Shown here: positions 12,731 to 25,347 of the stretch, piece after piece
Layout: each line of letters starts with the position of its first letter
Numbering within the stretch: position 1 is the stretch's first letter
Assembly (NCBI GenBank): GCA_949752745.1
Contig: OX457026.1
Coordinates: 24,245,308-24,309,307 of the forward strand
Origin: Protula sp. h YS-2021
Taxonomy: Eukaryota > Annelida > Polychaeta > Sabellida > Serpulidae
Direction of reading: 5' to 3'
DNA length: 64,000 nt
Made by a program: the position numbers and the translations under genes
The notes under the pieces: generated by a model
Told to the model about the DNA's origin: nothing
Seen by the model: only the letters and a program-made list of their open reading frames with translations
Databases searched by the model: none

Positions 12731-13847
12731 AATGGTAGGAGAATGAAGTACAAACTTCATTTGCTCTAAAACCGGGCATTTTATTTTCGTTGGATCAACC
12801 TTCGACATAACGAAAAGGCTATACTTAATAATGAAACTTATATATAGGCCTTTCGGCCTGTTGTAAATGAAAAGCTTGACAACGTGTTTTTTATTATATA
12901 ACAACATGTAATTTTTCGGAAAAAATCTTAACACGACAAAAGCGGTCTGTACAAAATTGCTCATTTGAAGCATCCTTTCAGCATCTGTTCTAATATGGTG
13001 TTAGCAAGGAGCTAAACCAACATTCTGAAGTATTCGCTGCTTGTCCAAGGGAAGTGCCGACCGGTAATCCTCCACCCCTCGCTTTTTAGGTTGGCAGGTG
13101 GTTACAAGTAAACATTTTGCTGGAGAAAGTATTGGATATGTTCCTTGAGTAAGCTCCGAGTAAGCTCATCGTCGTTATTTATCTCTCAAAATTAAAAAGT
13201 TCCGCAATTTTTGTCCCGCATCAACCATTCACAAATAGGTCAAATAAAGCAATTTTCTAAAATAGTGCCATTTAACTCTCCATTTTTAGGATGTTAAAAA
13301 TCAGTGACAGCACCAAGTGCGCCCTGAAAAACATGAATTTTAAAAAGCACTTCCTTCACCTTTAGAAATTTTAAATGGTTGGATGTTTCGTGGCTAAGCG
13401 CCTGAGGGATGGAGTATTCACAGTTGTTGTACTTTATCCCGGTAAAGGAGGGTTGTCAGCTCTGATGCACCCGTTTTCTAACGACCTGCCTCTGCGGGGG
13501 TTCGGTCTGTCCGTTTGTTCCGTCGGCCTACTGAGGATTCCGGTAAAAATAGTACTCCCAATACGCAACAGAGAAATCCACGATAGAAGAGGTCAAATAT
13601 TAATCTCGACAAAAGAAGGTTATAAGATTCTGCAGTTTAAAAACAAACAAACAAGGTTGCATGCACCATGCAGGTTTGAAACTTATTAATTTGGACGGAA
13701 CTTGGGACTGATCAACTAGACTGGCCAGTATTTTTGTTAAAACAAAAGCGGACATGTCTCCCCAGCTCCCCCCCCCCCCCCCACCCCATCAGTCACGTGG
13801 AAAAAACTCCTTGCTTAAAAGTACAACATTGGCGAGCCAAAAAAAAA
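12731..13847. other. Gene-free stretch
   Basis: Nothing coding recognised. It holds a C14-type run at about 13768-13784. The 104-codon frame at 13375-13689 has no recognisable domain and no flanking support. Confidence 0.4.
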
Positions 13848-14345
13848 AAATCGCCAAAAATACATTTTTGTAGAAAAGGAAGAAAAACTTCGCACTAAAC
13901 ATTTGCACTATATGTGGGTTCTTCTAGCCACGTTTCAGCCTAATCCAACAAAATGTTTCGGAGATATCGCAACAATATGGCCAAAAAACTTTAAAAAATT
14001 AAAAAATCGCCAAAAATACATTTTCAACGGAAATGAAGAAAAACTTTGCGATATACATCTGCGCTATATGTGTGTTGTTCTTTCGACGTCTGAGCCCTAT
14101 CCAACAAACTGTTTTGGAGATTTAGCCTGCCAAAGTGAAAAAAAATGCACGAATCCCCCCCCCCATGTTAAAAAATTTGCCAAAAAATAGAATTTTTGAA
14201 GGAACGAAAAAACAAATAACACTGGCATCATATAGACATGCACCCCAATATGTATGTTTTGAGAAAAATCGATTCATTAATGTCATCAGAACTCTCTGCG
14301 GACAGACGGACGGAGAGACGGACGGACACACCAAATACTACGTAC
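13848..14345. repeat. Two ~160-bp tandem units plus (ACGG)n and hairpin
   Basis: TCGCCAAAAATACATTTT followed by GGAAGAAAAAC and GCACTATATGTGGGTTC occurs at about 13850 and 14008 (period about 160 bp). Downstream lie an ACGG-type microsatellite (14302-14330) and a CCCCCTTAAGGGG palindrome followed by ACATATAAAAA. The layout resembles the tandem-core elements of bivalve pearl/Helentron families. This is inference from layout only. Confidence 0.6.
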
Positions 14346-15453
14346 GTCCCCCTTAAGGGGAGACATATAAAAATTGTCTACGATTTGGCGTACGTAATTC
14401 TCATAGTCACGGACCTGCAAAGTGTACAAAACTGGGCTCTGTTCATTTATTCAGGGGGACCCATGTGTGTGCAGAATCGAGCAGTAGCGTCTAAAGACAC
14501 GAATCGAAATTACCCGGCAGAACCCAAAGATCTCTTCTTGAAAATCTTACACAACTTGCCAAAAAAAAAGTAAGCGTAACAAACCTTTTTTTTAATTTTT
14601 TCACCCTGAAATATCGCCAGCAATTCTGAAAAGCTTACAAGCGTTTACAGAATCTACTCAGGAGCCCTGGATTTAAAAATACGGACCTTTTCAACCCCCG
14701 CCCCCTGTCAGTACATAAATTTTCTTATCACTAATAGTCATCCTCATCCAATTTTTATATTGGCCTCAACTCCCCCACCCCTCGAGAGAGGTGTATATTA
14801 TAGTTGGTCCCTCGGCACAGGTTACCTCCCTCTCAAACTGTGGGATACTTCGGGGCTGTTGAATGAAATTGACACTGTTGCTATCACTAACGGGTGCTCC
14901 TGTTCCTATCGAAAGAATGAAGCTAATTGTCTCATCACCTTGTTAATGCCGCGTCACATCCGCTGTCTGCGATTGTTCAGTATAGCAATCTGCTCCTTCA
15001 TATATACAAACGGTTATTACCTCAGTTAGGGGATTATTCCTGTATTCGTCTGAGCACTTGTACTAAATGCAAATCAGCCTCTTTCAATATGTCCGAAATA
15101 CGTGATCATTACTTTTAACTGACGCATAAGGAATCGTTGCATAGATTGACATCTCAACCAACAAATTTGCCAGTTCTTGATGTTTCCTTGTAAGAGCTTC
15201 CTCAAAGTTTTCTCTCAGCGAAGATGAAGGAAAGATACGTATTCTAGATCTTCCTTTTGCAGCTCGTTACTGACACTTGCCTAGCTCGGATGAACGGATA
15301 TGTAGGGCGGAAAAGTCCACAGCCTTCTCTATCATCACCGAAATTTCGAAATGTTCAAGGAAAGTTTAATTGCAACCCTTTTTTCTAGCCATTTCGCTAA
15401 ACAATTAACAAAAGTAGTGTTATTTCTCATCTCTTCTCAGACATGATTAATAC

Positions 15454-15523
<70 letters not shown>

Positions 15524-15599
15524 CAGGCTAAAGCAAAACAAAAGTACATTTCAAAGAGCAATAACGTTGGACTACGCCTAGAAATGAAAGCAATCTGAA
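14346..15599. other. Gene-free stretch with a (TAA)n microsatellite
   Basis: A long (TAA)n run occupies about 15448-15522; read on the minus strand it gives a poly-leucine frame that is not a gene. Nothing else is recognised. Confidence 0.6.
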
Positions 15600-17130
15600 T
15601 AAATTTACTTGCAGCAGAACTATTTTGAAAAATTTGATTCCCAAAACATGAAGCCAATTTTTGGAGGAACGCCAAAAAAAAAAAAAAGAATTTTAAAAAA
15701 ACATCACATGAAGAGTAATAGTCTACAAGTTCGAATAAATCCAATGAAACTGCACCAGGCAACGCCTTTGGAAAACAAAGATTTAAAATGCCGCCAATTG
15801 CCCAATATTCAGACAATTGGAAAAAAGTTTGTTTGTTTGTTTTTTTTTGTTTTTTTTTTTTTGAAAAAAAAAAACATCAAGGCAACATTTAAGCATTTTA
15901 AAGGAATCCGGTCATAACTGTGGGAGAAGAAGCATTGTGGAAATTAAGTACCAAATTTATTTAATGGCCCATATTTAGCCACTTTGGGACGAATCGTCAA
16001 AAAGGTGACTTTTTAAAAGAGGAACGCATAGTGAACATTAATGCAAAATTTCAGGGAAATCCGATCCAAATTGTGGAAGAAAAAAAACCTTTGGAAAATT
16101 GGCCACCAAAGATCTAAAAATGTCCTATTTGGCCTATTCTTCGGGGATTGCCAAAAAAATTTAAAGACAGGCATACCCTGTAAATATTCGTACAAAATAT
16201 AAAGGTAATCTGATTCAAATTGTTTGAGTAGAAGCATTTTGAAAATTGGCTACGAAAAATTATAAATGCCCCCCATTTGGCCAATTTCTGGCGGATCGAC
16301 AAAAAAATTGGTTTTCAACAGAGAACCGTCTATGGAACAATCGTTCAAAATTAGAAAGAAATCCCATCAAAATTGTGAGAGAAGAAGCACTTTGAAAATT
16401 GACAAGAAAAGTTTAAAATGCGACAGGCGGACAGACGAACGGGCATGGGACAAATTGAACACGCCCGCCCCCCTCCCCCCCCGTTGCACTTCTGCACTAC
16501 ATATACTTTCTTCCTGTAAGGTTTTGTGAAGCTCCGATAAACAGTTTTTGAGATATCGCCCGAACAAAAAAGTTTACGGACAGACAGACGGACGGACAGA
16601 CCGACAGCAATAGCCTTCAGCCAATATTGGCTGAGGGCTAAAAACGTCTACCAAATTTTTTAATGCCCACATTTGGCGGATCGCCAAAAAAGTATTTTTT
16701 CAAAAGAGGACCTCAACACAAGTATTTGTTCAAAATTTCAAGGCAATCGGTTCAAAAATGTGGGTGAAAAGCATTTTGAAAACTGGCAATGCCCACCCAA
16801 CTTGGCTAATTCTTATTGGATCGACAAAAAAATCAAGAGACGATAGCCTAATGAACATTCATGCAAAATTTGAAAGTAATTCAATCAAAATTTTGCAAGA
16901 AAAAACTTTTAGAAAATTGGCTATCAAAACATATTAAATCCCCCTATTTGGCCGATCTTTGGCGGGTCGCCAAAAAAATTCAAGAGGCCTACCCAGTAAA
17001 CACTCCTACAAAATTGGAAAGGATCCAATCCAAATTCCGTGATTAGAAGCTTTGTGAAAAGCGGCTACGAAAAACATATAAATGTCTTCCGTTTGACCAA
17101 TTATTGGCGGATCGATAAAAAAAGATGACG
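15600..17130. repeat. Diverged ~170-bp tandem array (pearl/Helentron-like core)
   Basis: At least six degenerate units of about 150-175 bp share the blocks TTCAAAATT, (A/G)GAAATCCGATCAAAATTGTG, GAAGCATTTTGAAAATTGGC, ATAAATGCCCCCATTTGGCC, AATTCTTGGCGGATCGCCAA and AAAAAATTT. Units begin at about 15890, 16035, 16195, 16340, 16660, 16790 and 16930. Between units, at 16575-16610, lies an ACGG/ACAG microsatellite followed by a long palindrome (16612-16639) centred on CCAATATTGG. Open frames here are repeat translations. The overall layout suggests a non-autonomous rolling-circle element, not proven. Confidence 0.7.
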
Positions 17131-19463
17131 GATGCCCCTCTACTGATCCGATGACACCAGCCCGACGAAGTCTAAAAAGGAAACACAAGCTTCGACCGAG
17201 CGATTTTACATTACACCACTGAGTACATCATACTACGTCACTCGTCGTCATAGCAAAGTTAACTTAGTGAGAATACAGGTTACATGGAATATGCACAGAT
17301 ACAAAAATCGGCTCCGGTGGGTGTAGTTTTTCTATAAAAAGTTCACCACCGGAGGCAAGTTTAACGATTACCCAAAAGCGAAAACACAACATGATTTCTA
17401 GAATAGGCCTACTGACGAGTCACCCCCCCCCCCCGCCCCCTCACCCACCTACACACATCCATACTCTCTACTCAAGACGATTTCTGGAGTAGCCCTAACA
17501 TTCCGAGCGATATTCTTTGTTCAAATGCTGCTCGGGATGCAGAAATGGATCTAGATTGATAAACGTGTAACGGCTATTGTAAAACCCCACTCACCAACCA
17601 GATCATAAATTTATCCATTAAACAACTACTGCTATTAAAGAAACAACATGATCATAAATTCATTAGTTTTATTAGTAATAAAAAAATATAACACTGCTGG
17701 CTCGTGTTGCCTCTGACGTCAACGCCTGTCACATGACGGCCAAATGCTATTGCCTATAGTCAGCAAAATATAAACAATAATCATAAGATTTTTATTACGC
17801 GACTCCATAACCTCACTCCTTACCGAGACCGCTACTCGTCAAGTTTCTAACGATGAGCTCTTACTGAGGGACTGACACAGGACGTGCACATACAGTGGTC
17901 TCACGAATTTATCGGATTTTATTCCGGCGCTAGGGGTCTGTCAATCACCTTTTTTTGCTCTTGTGTGTTACGAAAAAAGGCAGTTCATGGTGAGCCGACT
18001 CTTACGTCGTCATGTCTTATTTTTGTGACGTTTGCGTGTTCCTCGCGATAGTATTTAATTGACTGAGAGAAGACATTTTGCTAGCCGAGCGAGTGGTATG
18101 ACATGCAATATATTGCCACTGAACAGACGCTTTCTATTTCTGTCATAACACAGAATGAATCTGCCACACAGGGCTCTGTACACTACTTTCAAATTGTATA
18201 TCTTTGCGGCAGTACCATGCTGTGAATATTAATCCCCTCACGTTTTGCCAACGTTCTTTGTTTTATGTTTTCACCCTTAGTGTTCTCCCCCCCCCCTCCA
18301 CTCCCTCGCCAGTGCGTGAGAGTATTGGGTAAATTGTTTGCAGATAATATCCATTTGAATTATGTAAACGATACTGAAATTGTACATTTAAATAACTCTT
18401 AAATTAGTCACAAGAAGGAGCATAATCATCCGCCTCTCTTGGCCCCCTAACAAGTATTTATTACCCACGCCGGTGCTTTAGCCGGAAGTGCACAGACCAC
18501 GTGGCTGAGGCAGCTGCAAAAAGCTATGCAAACGAAAACATACAAATTCCGCCCCCTTCCCCCCCCCCCAAAAAAAAACATTTTTAAACGTGATTCAAGA
18601 TAACTTCACGACATTCAAGGCGGGGCCGGTAATTGAGAAAGAAAACACAAATGCCAAGGAAACAATGAAATTAAACATATTTTTAAGAAACAGCTGGTTA
18701 AGGCTCTATTTTAACACTAAAATCAGACAGTAACAACGAATCAAAATCAAGCGCGTCTCACTCGTTTACCTGTTATGGTAAGCCCTTACAATTCGCTCAC
18801 CTTTGTCTGTTGACTAGCCTTGACACCGGCGTCGTTTACCGCATGTCACGTCACGTGACACCAGAACACGTGACCACGCCTTACTTAACCCATGTTCTTA
18901 TGCTGAGTTTCACAATGAGGCTTGGTCCTTTGTATTGAATTCGGACACACCGTTAAGGCGTAAGAACGAACCGCGCAGCCGTGAATTCATTAGCCTCACA
19001 CAAGTACAACACAACTACAATACAACGCAGCCCCATAGTCTATCGCTATTATAACACAAACACGTATAATCACGAACAATCAAGTAGAGCGAAAAAAACT
19101 CTTGTTCCCTCTCAGCTACTTCCAAGGACTAGGGGCCGCTTGTGTGTCGCACAGCAACGCGCGTGGTGCGGAAAACAAAGCCCCCGTCCGCGTCCCGCGA
19201 TGGCCTATACCTATCACGTCCGTGTGAATCTGACCATCCCCCCCCACCCTCCCCCTCCTGGTTATCAAGCTCATTTCATTAGCGATCTCGAAACTCAAAT
19301 GATTTCCGATCATGTCTCTATACGGCAGTACATGAGGAATCGGTGCGTACTATAATTCTGCATAAACACAAGACGATGTGGCTGAACATTCTGGGGAGGA
19401 CACCAAAATTTAATCAGGCACCGCTAGTCTGCTGTATAAGTCACTGAGAAATGTGCACAGGCT
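17131..19463. other. Gene-free stretch with several C-runs and E-box cluster
   Basis: No exon recognised downstream of the host COMMD4 stop codon. A small hairpin (CTCCGGTGG/CCACCGGAG) lies at about 17311-17355. A CACGTG-containing cluster (TCACGTCACGTGAC and ACACGTGACC, about 18845-18878) sits in more GC-rich DNA and could be a promoter, but no gene start was identified. Poly-C runs occur at 17425, 18288 and 18560. Confidence 0.45.
19409..19414 (-). terminator. Candidate polyadenylation signal ATTAAA for COMMD4
   Basis: Read on the minus strand, ATTAAA lies about 50 nt past the COMMD4 stop codon. It is a common variant hexamer at a plausible distance, but it is unsupported by transcript data. 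Confidence 0.35.
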
Positions 19464-22400
19464 TCAGGACGCACCCAGTCCTTCCATCATACTGTGGGCT
19501 TGCTTCAACTCTGCACAAAGACAAGATAACTGTGAGACCAGACGTTAAATGGTGTAAACAGTACGTGCGGTGAAGTTACACAAAGGCTCAACATTTTCAC
19601 AGAAATAAGTGAGAAAATTTCTGTATAACACAAAATATTGATGTTCGTTTTCTGAACAGTATTCTGCCTTCACTGTATTAGATATTATTTAAAAAAAATA
19701 TACGAACAACTTTGCAGCAACTGTATTGCTTTGACAACCGCGCAGAAAGCACTCAATAATCCTTCCAAGTATATGAAAAGTATATTCAGCCTGGAATATT
19801 TTGTTACTGACCGTGTAGCAGTACCCTGAGTTTATCCGCGCCAATTGTAAAGGCCAGTGGCTTGACGGTTGACGAATCTGGATCACGTACTTTCAATTGC
19901 AATTGTGCACATGGCTCATTCACATCCTGTATTAAAATCAAGCGTGCCGGTTAAGATCACCGCTTATTTTACTTGTGCCTTTTTGCGTACTTCGACAAAC
20001 AAACAAAACAAAACAATTTCTTATACCAATACACATGTCACCTCCAACTGTGAGTTTACTTATTACAGAATGGCAAGATCAGTATGGCAAAATTATCTCC
20101 ACCAATCCGAAACAAAGCGTTTAATTTATACTTACTGGGGTTACTTGACAAAAGATATGTCCGCCCCCATCAAAACCCATCATAGCATTCAGTCATGTTT
20201 CCACCACTTTCAACGCATTCGTATTTTTTCGAACAATAATACCAAAATTTACCATCAATTTTGTCAATTTTACCATAAACAGGTATATATATACAACACT
20301 GTAGAGTTTTAGAGGTCTGCACTGCATGGTGTCTGAAAGCTTGGCTCGAAAATCCACAAGTCGTGATGGAAAATATGTAAATTTTTATCTTTTTGACAAA
20401 GTGTTGATTGATCTTCTTTGCCGATTTAAAAAAAAATAATAATACATCTGCAATATATACTTTCATTGTTAATTGCCGCCAGTTGTTGGACACTATAGTT
20501 TATGAGAATGGCGTGGACGACAGAGAGCACTCGTGTGACTAGGTAAAGAACCGACAGACGGACGACCACACTGACCACACATAAAATTCTCAATGCACAG
20601 CAAACACTATATGCTCGCATTACTGCAGCTTTACCCGAAATTTTCGCAAAGAAGACAGTTATTACTCCACACTCACTTTTAATTGGCTAGAGCTGATGAC
20701 GTAATCCACTCTCCAGTCTGTACTCTCCACTTGAGCCACTGTGATAAAGAAAAAAATACACATCATCGATTTGAAAACCAATAAACAATCACATGAAAAG
20801 TAAAACTTGAAACACTGTTAGACAAACAATTAATACTGTACTCATTCGTATTTGTCTGGATTTATGCTAAAGCTTTTTTATTTATTCCAAGAAAGCTACA
20901 TAATACAAATGACACACCTTCTCTCTTTTTAGTACTAACAATACCTTTATTTTTAACAGATATTTAAAACAGAAATGTACAAAAAATATAAATCATTGCC
21001 TGTTTACATCATCACGCAGTCGTATATTTATTCGGCCTTCACGAAATGTAATGAAAGTCTAAATATTTTACTAAAAGCCTATTGCTGCGCAAATTTCATT
21101 TATTCTCTTGAAACCCTTGTTGGGGAACGGCTGAGCGATGCAGTGTTATAGCCAGTTGACTATAGACTGTCACTAGCCCGAGCCGTGACGCGTCTCTACA
21201 AGTCGGCAGCACTAATCTGTGTGCCGTGGGTGCGCCCTGGCGGCAGCTACTTACAGCGCATGCTCTGGCGTCTGAAGACTTCCTGCAGACTGCTCAGGCT
21301 GTCCGAGTAACTCTTGCAGAGTGAAGAACTGTGTTCTGCAAAAAAGGCACAGCACGCCATGGTGAAAAATTTCTGCCTTCTTTTTCTTTTGGCAGTATGA
21401 TAATTTCGCAAAATGCCCGATGCCGCATACTTGGGATTACCTTTACGATACGCTTAAAAAATATACTTCTTGACAATCTTGGGTTATATCTGACCTGCCA
21501 TCATCCAAATGAACCTTGTTCTAGTTGGAGAAAACAAAATAAAACAACAAGAGGAAGAAATAAAATCGCATGACATTCAGCTGTCGCTAACAGCGATTAT
21601 TTATGTCAGACGGGTGTAGAAATGTCACAAACTTGTTTACCTTTTGGCAATCCTAACTGCTGCAGTTCATTAGAAAGCGATTCGTCATCCACACTATGCT
21701 TAGCAGCGCTGCTTATAATGAACGATAATGCCGCTATACTTCCTTTAATATCGCCCACCTCTAAAAACAAAATACAAAGCTTTCAACGCAATCAAGTCTG
21801 AGGGCAGAGAAGACAAAAATTGTACGCGGAGTCAAAATTGTGGTTTCTTTAATCACAAGTGTTAAAAGGAAAATCCCTTCTTTCCATTCATTTCTTGAAG
21901 TTACTTCGCCCTGTCTCTACAGCTTTCGCTTAGACATGTTAAGGTTATGTTCACAAATAATGACAGTGGGCCAATCCATCTCTGTGTGTCCAATATTTTC
22001 CAATCAACATAAATACGATCTGCTGTCTGAGTAACCATACAGAAGCATGCCTACCAAACTTTGCATCTGACGTCAATTTCTGCACTTTGTCATACTGAAA
22101 AACAAAAACCACATATTTAAACCTACAATATCTCAAATTACACGCTGACTAAGAGTTATTCAGCTTTACGTTGTAATACGTGTACAAGTTCTGTCCCTTA
22201 TCAAGAATATGCACAAAAGACTAATACTGATCATATATTTATTATTTCAGCACGTACTACATGGCATTGTATCTCCAGACAGTTCTTTATACAGACCAAA
22301 GTACAAGTTCCTAAAATGCACACTTGAATAATTATTACCAGTATTTACTTAATACATACAAGGCAAAAAGTAAAACTGACCCAGTTCTAAATCAAGGCGC

Positions 22401-22924
22401 TGGCTTGTTTGTTACACTTAGCATTATGCGCAGAGCTCAAACAAACGAGAGCGAGCCGTGGGCAAAACTGTGACTACTTACGTCAATTTGTGAGCCAAGA
22501 AGGTCCTTTATCACCTGATTGCAAAACAGCTTCATTTTCACAGAGGACTACAACAGAATGACAAGAATGCCCAGGGACTCTGCTCCCTGTTATGTAGCTA
22601 GCTAAAAAAAGAACAGAGCTGATAGGGCAGCTCCTGGAATATAAGCCGCGCTAATTTATAAAGCTGAAATGTGCGTCAGTACTGAGAATGCCACAAAAAA
22701 TACGTGCTATGAGTTTCTCTTACAGTTCAAAAGCCATTCTTTTCGTATTTTTACAGTTCAAATATCAGCACGCAGGTCCGTATGCAGGCGCGACACAGCT
22801 GTGTGGTAAAGCATTCACTACTAACAATCCGAAATCTAAAACGACTCCTTACCAGTTTCGATAGAGTTGCTATCTCCGCCAGCACCCAGTCAGGGCAGTC
22901 CAGCTCACCGCAGAAACGAAACCT
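19464..22924 (-). CDS. COMMD4: COMM domain-containing protein 4 (spliced host gene)
   Basis: COMMD4 is one of ten COMMD proteins that assemble with CCDC22/CCDC93 into the Commander complex for endosomal recycling. Eight exons on the minus strand join in frame with GT/AG junctions: 22853-22924, 22482-22547, 22055-22094, 21641-21760, 21255-21335, 20677-20738, 19812-19926 and 19464-19510 (stop TGA). Diagnostic residues include [19 protein letters not shown] at the N-terminus, KLTSDAKF, then [11 protein letters not shown] and [12 protein letters not shown], and in the C-terminal COMM domain [23 protein letters not shown] and [15 protein letters not shown]. The exons give 200 residues; one initiator Met in an unplaced upstream exon would give 201, close to the roughly 199 of vertebrate COMMD4. 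All phases match, with no stop or frameshift, so the gene looks functional. Introns are about 0.3-1 kb. I could not place the ATG exon. Confidence 0.95.
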
Positions 22925-24112
22925 CTGTAAAAATACCAGACAGATTGAAAGCCATAGTTCTTAAAATATACAACAGCAACAAACAATCGAGCGTTGTTAC
23001 AATGCAGCTGACCTCTGCGGAGATCTATGTGTTGCGTACAAGCACAAAGTTGGTGGATTATTTAAAGTATTCACGCTCTTTAAATGATTACTGTATTGCG
23101 AGATCCCCAGTGGGTCGGCAAAGCAAATAAGTCCGATATACAACAGTTCGAAAGGCCGTAGAGGCCACACAGGTTTGTCCGCAAAACGAAGGATTGTTAG
23201 CGGGGGGGGGGGCACTTTTTTCGTCGGAGGGGAGGGTGGATGGGGGACTGTGTATCTGTTCACCTTGAGCGCCATCAAATTGAAAACCGAAAACCAAGAA
23301 ACAATATTGATAACTTGAGTGCTTTTCACTATCCGATATCATCACAAAGACTTCATAACTCTAACGAGGGGATTTAAAACATCTTTAGAAATCTAAAAAA
23401 TGCTCCTGAGTGAAGGCATCGTTAAAACTGTCTTTGAGGACTCTCACGGTCTTCCTTTGGCAGTCACAGGTCTAATAATAAAACTCGCCATAGGGCAGAG
23501 TTAAACTTGCCCATATCGGTCCACGCTAGGGGCAATGGTTGTCTTTTAGAGAAGATGCATCACACAAATGATCATTATAAACTAGAGAGGCCAGTGCGCG
23601 CAAAACATAAGAGTACAGGCTTATATTACACACTTTCAAGAGGCACCTATCTAGTTTCTTCAAACAAAAACTCTCCCCAACTAACCCAACTAACCCATAA
23701 TTCCCCAATAACCAGCTTCCTTTTTTTCTAATCACAGAATCAAAGATTCCTTTCTGCGAACATAAGCATAATCCGTTGTCAAAAATAAACAGAACTAGAC
23801 AGTGGTCTCTAAAATAGATTTTATTGTACGTCTTTTTTATCACTAAAAATGGTCGGCAAAGGGGGTTTTACTGTACGTCCTGTTTATCCTGGTCTGGGAG
23901 TTGGTTGCTACAGTAGGACCTCGTTAATTCGTACTTGTCGGGACCAACCCAAAAAAGTACGAAATGACCGGGGGTACGAATTAACCGGGGATCAAACTTT
24001 CGGCCCTTACAATAACCAATTATGTACTTTAAAGTTTTATTACATTTTTGTCTACTCTGACCAGTGAAATAATACATACACACAAAAACATTTATATGTC
24101 ATAGGCATTCAC
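22925..24112. other. COMMD4 upstream region with a transposon-end-like fragment
   Basis: This stretch should contain the missing first COMMD4 exon and promoter, but no ATG followed by a donor could be chosen. At about 23911-23992 the sequence CAGTAGGACCTCGTTAATTCG, followed by inverted-looking GTACGAATTAACCGGGG, resembles a pogo/Tigger-type MITE end. A related CCTCGTTAATTCGTACTTTTCC fragment lies at 25981. Confidence 0.4.
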
Positions 24113-25347
24113 AGTGTGTCAAGCGATTTTAAAGCAAAAAATAATAGGAATTGGATAAAAAAATAGGAATGGCTTGGCAAAAAAATAGGAAAAAACAGGA
24201 ATTAAAAAAAATCATTACAATCCAATTTCATTTCAATAACTATAGTGCTATATACGTTGGCCTCCTCCTCCCCTACAGCCAACCTTTCCTCACCAATTTC
24301 AAATTCTAACACAAGATATTAAGAGAATTAGAAATCGTTTTTTTTTTTTTTTTGTTTTTTTTTTTAATTTTTCTCCCTCTTGTGCTATAGTTGTTGCAAG
24401 CATACTTTGTGAAACTGTACGTCAATTTTTTTAACTGATGCCAGTTTAGTCATGGGCATATTATGATGGAAAAAATACAATCAATCAATGACAAAGTATG
24501 TTCCATTGTTATAAAAACTACACATTGAAAGCAGTACGTAACAATTTTTGAATTACTAGTGCTCGAATTTGATTTATTTAATGAAATATATAGAAAATAA
24601 CTGGATTTCTTCTTAAGCAGCATGCCTGCAACAACTATTATCGTTAAGCCATCCTTCGTTAAATTTTGTGCGACCAGAAGGCATGACTTCGCCTAATGTT
24701 CAGCTTTATACATCAACAGAAAGTTTTCTGAAGTCCTTGTACAACCGGAAAGCCTTTCAAGAATCTGAAAATAAGTAGATTTTATAATCATGAATCATAC
24801 CGAGCAAACCCAACCTATAACTTTGAATCTTCAACAAGAATGTCCAGGTACATTGTGACCAGCCGAGTGAAGAGTAATAATCAATTATTTACTTTTGATA
24901 TGGGTAATAACCTGTTTATCTTTTCAGTTACTAGCCAAGTAGTATTTCAACGTTTTCTTACAGTGTGTAGTTACTGCCCATTTCCCTTTAATATTACAGT
25001 TTAATCGGAACTTGCCTAAGATCAAAAAATAGATTGGGTATCTGTGACTAGGAAACATTTAAACAGTGGTGCTACAACTTTCGTAGAAAACCAACTGGGT
25101 GGTCTAAAAGAAGCACCATGGGTGTCCCTCAGATGCGCCTCACTGGGACGGCAACCAGAAGAAACCTCTACGCTGTTTTTAACAAGAGAAAGGCTGAAAA
25201 ATATAAGACAGAAATAAAACACAAAATAATTAACAAACGTATTTTAAAAAAATAGGAAAAAATAGGAATTTTGTTCAAAAATAGGAAAAAATAGGAATTA
25301 AAAAAAAAATAGGAAAATATAGGAAAAAATAGGATACTTGACACACT
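24113..25347. mobile_element. Non-autonomous hAT-like element, 1.24 kb
   Basis: Short terminal inverted repeats AGTGTGTCAAG and (A)CTTGACACACT bound this element. Eight-base flanks GCATTCAC (24105-24112) and GCATTCAT (25348-25355) match at 7 of 8 positions, as expected for an 8-bp hAT target-site duplication. Both sub-terminal regions hold clusters of the short motif AAAAATAGGAA(T): about five copies on the left (24140-24205) and seven on the right (25245-25335). These are likely transposase-binding repeats. No transposase frame lies inside. Confidence 0.7.

Noticed and set aside
15427..15816. 129-codon frame with poly-leucine
   Set aside because: Produced by the (TAA)n microsatellite read on the minus strand.
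18981..19355. 124-codon frame as a host gene
   Set aside because: No recognisable domain, low-complexity proline/arginine content and a C-run; no splice or promoter support.
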